Below, one piece after another: positions 43,634 to 49,277 of a DNA stretch of 49,277 nt; within the stretch, counting starts at the first letter, position 1, and each line of letters opens with the position of its first letter. Under the pieces are notes generated by a model. It ran no database searches and was not told the origin of the DNA. It was given only the letters and a program-made list of their open reading frames with translations. The DNA lies in NCBI GenBank assembly GCA_964467785.1, contig CAYXVB010000003.1, positions 1 through 49,277 of the forward strand. Reading direction: 5' to 3'. A program made the translations under genes and the position numbers. Origin of the DNA: CAYXVB01 sp964467785 (GTDB lineage Bacteria > Bdellovibrionota > UBA1018).

Positions 43634-44707
43634 ATGTTTCGGGTGATTCTAGCTTTAGCCTCGTTATTGACTTCCTTTGAGTCTGCATTTGCGGCCGTTC
43701 CGGAGCCCGGCTGCGTGAGCTATTACCGAGAGATTTTTCAGTCGATGCGTGACGACTTTGTCCCGCTCAATGGGGGCTCGCGATTGATTCGCACTTCGTC
43801 CACCCGGAAGAATCTGATTGGCGAGGAGATCGGGCGGCTGCTCTTGTCAGATCACCCCGAAGTCCAAGCCGTGATCGACGAGCTGGCCGAGCTGGGGGGC
43901 GAGTTGCGGCTGCGGATCACCCGCGTCGGATCCTCCGGCATCGAGGTCTCGGGAAGAAGCCATTTTCGCTATGATCCCGAGGACGGGATCCCGGTGATCT
44001 CGGTCGATCCCGGGGTCGACCTCGATATCTTGGATCACGAGGTCCAGCACTTCCGGGACTGGAAGCGGGAAAGGGAGCGCCTGATTCGAAGCGGACTGGA
44101 GGGCGCGAGCCTCGAAAACGCCGTTCGGACAATCTTTTCGACGCCCGAGGAAATACAGAAGTACGAACGAAACGCGGTGGGCGCGCAGCTTCGGAGCCAG
44201 GCACGGAGAAGTCGGGCGCTCTCCACGCGGATGCCCAGACGCAACTCGGCGATCCCAAGCCGGGTCCTTCCTGCGGTGAAGCTCAACGATTTCATCTCGC
44301 TGATCACTTATCCGGAGCGCGAGGCGCTGTTACGGATCCTGGCTCACGGTCAGGGCTCCCCGCGCTTGATCGGTGGCTTGATGGACGAAGCGGTCCGCAA
44401 GGGCATGGCGCTCCGGAAGGCCGCACATCGTCGCGCCTCGGAAAATCTCAAGAGGATGACTGAGAACCAAGTCGGACCGGCCTTGCTGGAGCAGATGGAA
44501 GCGCGGGTCAGCCAGCTATTACGGGAGGATCCGCTCTTTGACGGGATGTTCAACGAGTGGAATATGGAGGATTTCAATTCATACAAGCTTTTGCTCAAGC
44601 AGGAGTTTAATCGCGCGCTCCTGCGTCGAAAGCAATCCCAGTTAGAGAGGGGAGTCCGGCGAGATTCCGCGGGTGAACGGAGTGGCCGCCACCGCTTTGG
44701 CCAGTAG
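43634..44707 (+). CDS. Secreted HEVQH metallopeptidase-like protein
   Basis: A 357-residue exported protein (signal peptide I-L-A-L-A-S-L-L-T-S-F-E-S-A-F-A). The motif D-H135-E-V-Q-H139 in a helix matches HExxH of zinc metallopeptidases; the third ligand is not clear. The following 200 residues are helical with many Arg and Glu, and the C-terminal ~25 residues (rich in Arg and Gln) overlap the convergent glycosyltransferase gene by 66 bases. It may be a cell-envelope protease or a structural metal protein. The start is ATG at 43634, with no strong ribosome binding site. Confidence 0.6.
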   Translation: MFRVILALASLLTSFESAFAAVPEPGCVSYYREIFQSMRDDFVPLNGGSRLIRTSSTRKNLIGEEIGRLLLSDHPEVQAVIDELAELGGELRLRITRVGSSGIEVSGRSHFRYDPEDGIPVISVDPGVDLDILDHEVQHFRDWKRERERLIRSGLEGASLENAVRTIFSTPEEIQKYERNAVGAQLRSQARRSRALSTRMPRRNSAIPSRVLPAVKLNDFISLITYPEREALLRILAHGQGSPRLIGGLMDEAVRKGMALRKAAHRRASENLKRMTENQVGPALLEQMEARVSQLLREDPLFDGMFNEWNMEDFNSYKLLLKQEFNRALLRRKQSQLERGVRRDSAGERSGRHRFGQ

Positions 44708-45997
44708 ACAGCGGCAGGCCAGGTCGAAGCGCGACTGGACGTCGTAACTCCGCATCACGGAGGCGATCCGACGCGCGGCTTCGCGCGGAGCCGGGTCGCG
44801 GAGCAGGTGTTCGACGGATTCGCGCAGCTCAGCAGGGTCCAGGTCCCAGCTCCGGAACGTGCGGGCGAACTCCTGTCGCGCGAGACCGGACATATGAATC
44901 ACCTGATCGAAATTACGGGTGATGCCGACCACGGGCTTTCCCGCGGCGAGCGCCTGATTGACGGAGGGAGCTCCACCGTTGCAGATCAAGAGATCCGCGC
45001 GCTCGCATGCGAGGTGGCCGGGCAGCGCGCGAGCCCAGTAGACGTTTGGCGCGCGGGTGGCGGGAGGAGTCGGGGATACGACCATCCAGCGAGCCTGGAG
45101 ACCACGAAGGCTGTCTAGGACTTGAGGCACGATTTCCTGGCGGCCGGAGGAACCGAGATTGAAATAGATGATCGGTAGATCGGAACCGAGCTGGTCCCAC
45201 CAGTCGGGGAGTTCGCATTCGGGCGAACCGCTGAGCGGTCCGAGGTAGGTGTGGGGGACTTGAAAGGTCGAGGGAATGGGGAACAATTCCGGGATATCGG
45301 CGAGTGCGAGCCAGTCCGCGTCGACATAGGCGTCGGTGAGATAGCGATAGGGGGCGAGGTGGTGTTTCCGCCGCAGTCGATTGATCCCGCCGGCCTGCTC
45401 TTTGAGCACTCGTTTCGGGATCCAGGTGGGAACCAGGCTGTAGATCCGACTTGCCACGGGATTTCCGAGCGCGCGCAAAAACGGCGACTCGGGCAGTGGC
45501 ATCGTCGACGGATCGAAAGAGCACCAATACGCATTGACGATCCCGAGATAGGGCGTTGCGGCAACCCGGGCGGAAATATTGAGCGAGAGGCGAAAGTCCC
45601 CGATGACCAGCGAAGGGCGGACTCGATTCAGCAATTCCAGGTCCTCGGCGATCTGCCGCGAAAGCAGCGTTTCGTCGACAACGGATTTCGCTCGGTCGAG
45701 CCGGGTGAGAAATTGATCGCTTGATTGGCATTGGATGGGATGAAAGATCAACCCGTGCTTTTCGACCCAGGGCCTAAACGCCTCTGAGGTCGCGAAATGA
45801 ACCGGATGTCCCTGCTTGCCAAGTCTTGCCGCTAAGGTTAGAGGTCTCAAAACGTGGGCAAGGGTGACGGATTCGGCTACAAACAGAGAGTTTTGCGCTG
45901 GATGAGCCATACTGAGCAAGATTTTAGGCCGGGCCGCTTCCCGACCCCAGAGTGGATTCCGGAGCTGTTCGTGAAATTCGTAAAAACAGGCGTTCAT
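44642..45997 (-). CDS. UGT/MGT-like glycosyltransferase (GT1 type)
   Basis: A 451-residue glycosyltransferase of the GT-B fold. The N-terminal part binds the acceptor (P-L-T-L-A-A-R-L-G-K-Q-G-H-P-V-H-F-A-T). The C-terminal part has I-C-N-G-G-A-P-S-V-N-Q-A-L-A-A-G-K-P-V-V-G-I, which corresponds to the nucleotide-sugar-binding GGxxS/T region, where the usual His is Asn-Gly. It probably glycosylates a lipid or small molecule with UDP- or TDP-sugar. The ATG at 45997 has no ribosome binding site; a later start near M30 of the frame is possible. It is divergent from the DUF4423-like gene. Confidence 0.8.
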   Translation of the reverse strand: MNACFYEFHEQLRNPLWGREAARPKILLSMAHPAQNSLFVAESVTLAHVLRPLTLAARLGKQGHPVHFATSEAFRPWVEKHGLIFHPIQCQSSDQFLTRLDRAKSVVDETLLSRQIAEDLELLNRVRPSLVIGDFRLSLNISARVAATPYLGIVNAYWCSFDPSTMPLPESPFLRALGNPVASRIYSLVPTWIPKRVLKEQAGGINRLRRKHHLAPYRYLTDAYVDADWLALADIPELFPIPSTFQVPHTYLGPLSGSPECELPDWWDQLGSDLPIIYFNLGSSGRQEIVPQVLDSLRGLQARWMVVSPTPPATRAPNVYWARALPGHLACERADLLICNGGAPSVNQALAAGKPVVGITRNFDQVIHMSGLARQEFARTFRSWDLDPAELRESVEHLLRDPAPREAARRIASVMRSYDVQSRFDLACRCLLAKAVAATPFTRGISPDSPL

Positions 45998-46024
45998 TTT
46001 TTACAATAACGCGAGGGTATCCGT

Positions 46025-46951
46025 TTGGGACGGCATGACGATTCACAGTATGAACGCCTCGCCAAGCGAATCGCGGGGGAGGTCGACGTCGATTCGAGTC
46101 GCACCGGTCCCGTATTGGTCGAGCTCCAGAAAAGAGGATTTTCGCCGTCATCCCTGCAAGAAGCGCTATTCGCGCCGCGAATGCCGTTTCGTCCCGCGCA
46201 GCTGCAACGCCTTTCGAACGCGATTCGGATGCGACAGCACTTCTCGGCCCCGGTACTCCGGACCCTGCGCGGGAAGCGGACGCTCGGCGAGGCGGCAAAA
46301 ATTTTGGGGATTCGTAATCTTTCCACGATTCATCATTGGGAATCCGGACGACGGGAGGTCCCCTTCGCGCAATGGCTTAAGGCCGTGGATCGGTGGTCCG
46401 GTCGACTTGACGCTCTTGTGGCGAGCTTGCCGTTCGAGCTTTCGCTTGACGAGCTAGGTTTTGATCCGCTTCCGGCGCGGGCATATTCCGAGTTCTTCTC
46501 GGATCCGTGGACGCCCATGCTGATGCTCTCGCTTCGGTTGCCCATGCTTTCGGAGCTCAAGTCGGCGGAGACGCAGGCTCGATTCCTCTCGAGTCGATTG
46601 GAGCTGCCCTTGTTGAAAGTGGAGACTTCGCTCGATCTCCTGATCCGCCTCCGCCTGGCACGGCTCGAGAGCGGTCGATTGGTTTCCGACGAGGCGCAGC
46701 TCTACGCGATACCGGCGGTTTCACCGGAACGAATCCAGGCGATTCACCGATTTTGGTTCGAGAATTCATTGCGCCTACTCGAAAAGCCGGGTTTCCATAA
46801 GGTGGAACAGCACGCGCTTTCTCGCGAAAGCCGGGATCGAGTTATCGGTTGGATCACCGAGCTACGGGAGAGAATCCGCGAGGAAGTGCGGACTGGCGGA
46901 GACCCGGAAACCTTGATTCACATTAATTGGCAAGTGGCGGAGTTGTTATGA
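46025..46951 (+). CDS. TIGR02147/DUF4423-like regulator with HTH
   Basis: A 308-residue protein. An HTH-like segment (about 85-110: R-T-L-G-E-A-A-K-I-L-G-I-R-N-L-S-T-I-H-H-W-E-S-G-R-R) is followed by a helical domain similar in layout to the C-terminal part of DUF4423 proteins (L-E-L-P-L-L-K-V-E-T-S-L-D-L-L-I, then R-I-R-E-E-V). The start appears to be TTG at 46025 after GAGGG seven bases upstream. Its stop overlaps the ATG of the metzincin gene (ATGA), so the two are translated together, which suggests that it regulates that secreted enzyme or senses a related signal. Confidence 0.7.
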   Translation: MGRHDDSQYERLAKRIAGEVDVDSSRTGPVLVELQKRGFSPSSLQEALFAPRMPFRPAQLQRLSNAIRMRQHFSAPVLRTLRGKRTLGEAAKILGIRNLSTIHHWESGRREVPFAQWLKAVDRWSGRLDALVASLPFELSLDELGFDPLPARAYSEFFSDPWTPMLMLSLRLPMLSELKSAETQARFLSSRLELPLLKVETSLDLLIRLRLARLESGRLVSDEAQLYAIPAVSPERIQAIHRFWFENSLRLLEKPGFHKVEQHALSRESRDRVIGWITELRERIREEVRTGGDPETLIHINWQVAELL

Positions 46952-48375
46952 AACTTGGGATCGCGGCGGCACTGACCTGGATTTCATTGGTATGGCAGCC
47001 GATTTGTGGCGCGGCGGAAGTTCAGCTCGAGCATACTTTTTCGGAATTGCAGGATGGCGGCAGCTCCTGGGGAACGGATGACACCCTGACGAGCGCTGTG
47101 GATCTTTCGGGCGACTTGTTGCCTCAGCTCTTTAGGACCCCATTACAACGACCCGCACCGGAGACGCGATCCGTGAGCGGCGCGCCAGTTTTGGAAAAAT
47201 TTTATCTCAAGCCAGGAGTACTCAAGCTCTATCGCTCGATTCGCTTGTGCGTTGATTCGCGGCTCGACGTGAGAAATGCAAGTTTTCAGACCGCGTTTGG
47301 CGAATTTGCCCGCAATGTCGCGGGGGCCCCGTCTGGGGAGCTCATGGTGGATTTTCAATGGTCCGCGGTGGATACATCGAAATTGCGTGTCGAATCCCTT
47401 GCTGGATGTGACGTCCTTGCCTATCAAGCCCGGGAGGGGGACTATCCTTTTAATCGATTTCCTCCGTCCCGTGGCACCCAGAATCTCCCGGAGATGGTCT
47501 TAGGCCTCTATTATCAGTATTCTCCCCGGCATTTGCCGGTCATTGCGTTCAATCCATCGATTGAACTGGATTTCAGCGGAAAGGGAACTAGCTATTTCTC
47601 CCCAAGCCGGGACGGCCTTCGGCCCCGCGTGGACGGGCGCGTGCTGTTCTTGCACGAACTGGGGCATCTCTTGGGATTTGCCCATGTGACTTGGGTAGAT
47701 AGCATCACCCAGGCTGTAGTCAGCACCTCGGTCATGGGGCTCAAGAACTCCTTGCGCTCCGAGGAGCAAGTGGAGTTGAGGTACCTCCGGGGAGCGGACA
47801 TCTGGAGAAGCTGGGATTTGCGGCAGACGTCCTTTTATCGCGCCCAGTTGGCGAGATGGTTGGATGGATCGAGCCCCGTCCAGGACGAAGCCCTGGTTCG
47901 TAGGGTCAACGTCAATTTGCCGATTTGCGCTTATCCCGGCGAGGAATTGCGGATGCAATTGGGTGAGACGCAAGTTTGGTCCACGTTGGCCGAACAATTA
48001 CTTGGCATTAGCGATCGAGAGATCACGCTCGGCGCACCCCAAGAGCGAACCCTGAAATCAGGTAGCAGTGATACGAAAAGATCCTGGTCGTATTCGATCT
48101 CGCCTGACTTCGAATTCAGCGCGACACAGCTGCGTTTCGTCCAGGGCGGTCCTGGATTTCAGCTCAGCAGCTTTCGGTTCTATTCCCAGCCTGTCTCAAA
48201 GACGAACGGAAGTTACCGATTGCAAGCAGCTGTGTCCGGAAAAATGGGCTCGGTCGGCGGCAGCGTCCCGTTTCGGTGGTTGCCTGCGTTGCGCGGGCCG
48301 ATTTATACCATGCCATTTCTGTTGAATTATGAGTTCGAGTCGCGAGCTCGCTTAACGGATTGCTATCAGCATTAA
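46948..48375 (+). CDS. Secreted metzincin (matrixin-like) protease
   Basis: A 475-residue exported protein (signal peptide ending P-I-C-G-A-A). The catalytic motif is F-L-H236-E-L-G-H240-L-L-G-F-A-H246 with V-M-G after about 30 residues as the Met-turn, as in metzincin families such as matrixins. The domain is preceded by ~200 residues of unknown fold and followed by a beta-rich C-terminal part. It is likely to degrade proteins or peptidoglycan-linked peptides outside the cell. ATG at 46948 is used because it couples to the regulator stop. Its stop overlaps the convergent acyltransferase-like gene by four bases. Confidence 0.82.
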   Translation: MKLGIAAALTWISLVWQPICGAAEVQLEHTFSELQDGGSSWGTDDTLTSAVDLSGDLLPQLFRTPLQRPAPETRSVSGAPVLEKFYLKPGVLKLYRSIRLCVDSRLDVRNASFQTAFGEFARNVAGAPSGELMVDFQWSAVDTSKLRVESLAGCDVLAYQAREGDYPFNRFPPSRGTQNLPEMVLGLYYQYSPRHLPVIAFNPSIELDFSGKGTSYFSPSRDGLRPRVDGRVLFLHELGHLLGFAHVTWVDSITQAVVSTSVMGLKNSLRSEEQVELRYLRGADIWRSWDLRQTSFYRAQLARWLDGSSPVQDEALVRRVNVNLPICAYPGEELRMQLGETQVWSTLAEQLLGISDREITLGAPQERTLKSGSSDTKRSWSYSISPDFEFSATQLRFVQGGPGFQLSSFRFYSQPVSKTNGSYRLQAAVSGKMGSVGGSVPFRWLPALRGPIYTMPFLLNYEFESRARLTDCYQH

Positions 48376-49199
48376 GACTCGCTTGGGTTTTCCAGGAACT
48401 CTTTGAAGTCAGCGAAAATCCGGCTTGCTGGTCCGCCTCCCATGAGTCGCCGATCGAATTCCATGAGAATCGGCATGGTGAGTCCGGCTTCGACTTTTCC
48501 GTCGACTACAGTAGGGCGCTCGCACACCTTTCCGAATGAGAAAGTGATCGGCCAGGGCCAAGCGCACATGACCAGGTCCGCGCCGTGGCGGGCCGGGGAG
48601 TTCACCCACGCCGCGCAGCCGCGATATTTGATCCAGGCTTTTGGGAACCAGAGTGGATGGGAGAGAATCCAATTGCTCAGTGGTCGCGGAATCCAGCGAA
48701 GCAGGCGCATGTATTGACGAAGTCCGGGGTCGTTGGATTCGTCCATTTTGACGAGGTGCTGGAGCTCCAGAGTGACGTCGGCCCACGTGCGTTGCAGGGG
48801 CGTTTGGATCGGCTTGGCATACGCAAGGCCGGGTAGCGAAGGGAGTCCGCGTTCGACGGCGATGCCGATATCGATGTTTTTGAACTGTACGAGCTTCCTG
48901 AAGAGTGGAGGCCCCAGAATCGCTCGATTGGCTTCGGGGTGCTTTGCGAGCGTTTGTGCCGCGGCCCGGATGACGAAGGCGGTGTAGGACGGCGCGACCT
49001 GCCCCTGTTCTTTAGCCGCATTTCGGAGAGCGCTCATCTTGGTCGCGTCGGCCTCGGCAATAAGCGCGACCATCAATCCAGGTTTGAGCTCCTGATTCAA
49101 AGCCCAGGAAGTGCGTTCCGCGCGGGTGGTTGGAACGATCTGGTAGGAGTCTTTCGTGGCGCCTGATGGGAAACTCTCGGTTCGGGATGTCGTAGTCAT
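48372..49199 (-). CDS. Stand-alone 2-oxoacid dehydrogenase E2-like acyltransferase domain, catalytic His missing
   Basis: A 275-residue protein with the catalytic-domain fold of dihydrolipoamide acyltransferase: blocks T-A-F-V-I-R-A-A-A, N-I-D-I-G-I-A-V, and the C-terminal L-M-E-F-D-R250-R-L-M-G254-G-G. In active E2s this last block reads F-D-H-R-x-x-D-G, where His and Asp are catalytic. Here they are Arg250 and Gly254, so normal acyl transfer is unlikely. There is no lipoyl domain and no partner E1. It could be a repurposed acyl-CoA-binding or structural protein. No ribosome binding site is clear at the ATG. The last 78 bases of the window hold its promoter region, with no clear elements. 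Confidence 0.75.
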   Translation of the reverse strand: MTTTSRTESFPSGATKDSYQIVPTTRAERTSWALNQELKPGLMVALIAEADATKMSALRNAAKEQGQVAPSYTAFVIRAAAQTLAKHPEANRAILGPPLFRKLVQFKNIDIGIAVERGLPSLPGLAYAKPIQTPLQRTWADVTLELQHLVKMDESNDPGLRQYMRLLRWIPRPLSNWILSHPLWFPKAWIKYRGCAAWVNSPARHGADLVMCAWPWPITFSFGKVCERPTVVDGKVEAGLTMPILMEFDRRLMGGGPASRIFADFKEFLENPSES

Positions 49200-49277
49200 G
49201 ATCTTGCTAGGTTTATGAGTTGCCCGAAAGAAACAGAAGTCTAGAAAGCGACGCGTGTAAAAAAAATGTAATTTTAT

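Overview
This window is a GC-rich chromosomal segment with dense coding on both strands and no rRNA, tRNA, CRISPR array or intact insertion sequence that I can see. The gene content suggests a Gram-negative member of the Bdellovibrionota/Oligoflexia or a close relative. There are two regulators of the TIGR02147/DUF4423 type, many secreted proteins and lipoproteins, putative outer-membrane beta-barrels, and a B-type (single cytochrome b) succinate dehydrogenase in C-A-B order. This assignment is an inference from gene families, not from a marker gene.

Layout. 1-7 kb: a truncated phosphoesterase, a small ferredoxin, a second phosphoesterase, a DUF1543-like protein, then a long leftward run of surface proteins (phosphoesterase lipoprotein, three barrel-like proteins, a von Willebrand A lipoprotein with Gly/Ser repeats). 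7-14.2 kb: carbon storage and acetyl-CoA metabolism. It holds the glyoxylate shunt (aceB-aceA), a phasin-like protein, the PhaR regulator, and a divergent operon of a small PhaE-like subunit, a class III-size PhaC and an alpha/beta hydrolase. Repeated TGC-N4-GCA dyads between these genes look like PhaR operators. 14.4-17.1 kb: a lipoprotein metalloprotease and a HEAT-like secreted protein.

17-26.4 kb: signalling and transport. There is a GAF-like histidine kinase, a ThiF/E1-like adenylyltransferase divergent from an acyl-homoserine-lactone-synthase/GNAT-like protein, a V4R-like sensor protein, a DUF2938 membrane protein, a receiver plus histidine kinase pair, and an ABC exporter whose middle permease is frameshifted. 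26.6-32.3 kb and 37.1-40.5 kb: three large secreted proteins with alpha-helical repeats (1158, 611 and 1118 aa). Each seems to carry a different N-terminal or internal domain, and all end in a similar Cys-containing C-terminal peptide. They flank sdhCAB and a TIGR02147 regulator. 40.5-49.2 kb: argS with an altered HIGH motif, a beta-propeller lipoprotein, secreted HExxH metalloproteases, a UGT-like glycosyltransferase, a DUF4423-like regulator translationally coupled to a secreted metzincin, and a stand-alone E2-like acyltransferase that lacks the usual catalytic His and Asp.

How the genes fit together: fatty acids or acetate would feed acetyl-CoA to the glyoxylate shunt and SDH, with surplus stored as polyhydroxyalkanoate under PhaR control. 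The rest of the window is mainly cell-envelope and secreted hydrolase functions, as expected of a bacterium that digests polymers or other cells. The most novel-looking items are the secreted repeat proteins with the shared C-terminal motif and the ThiF/acyltransferase-like pair.
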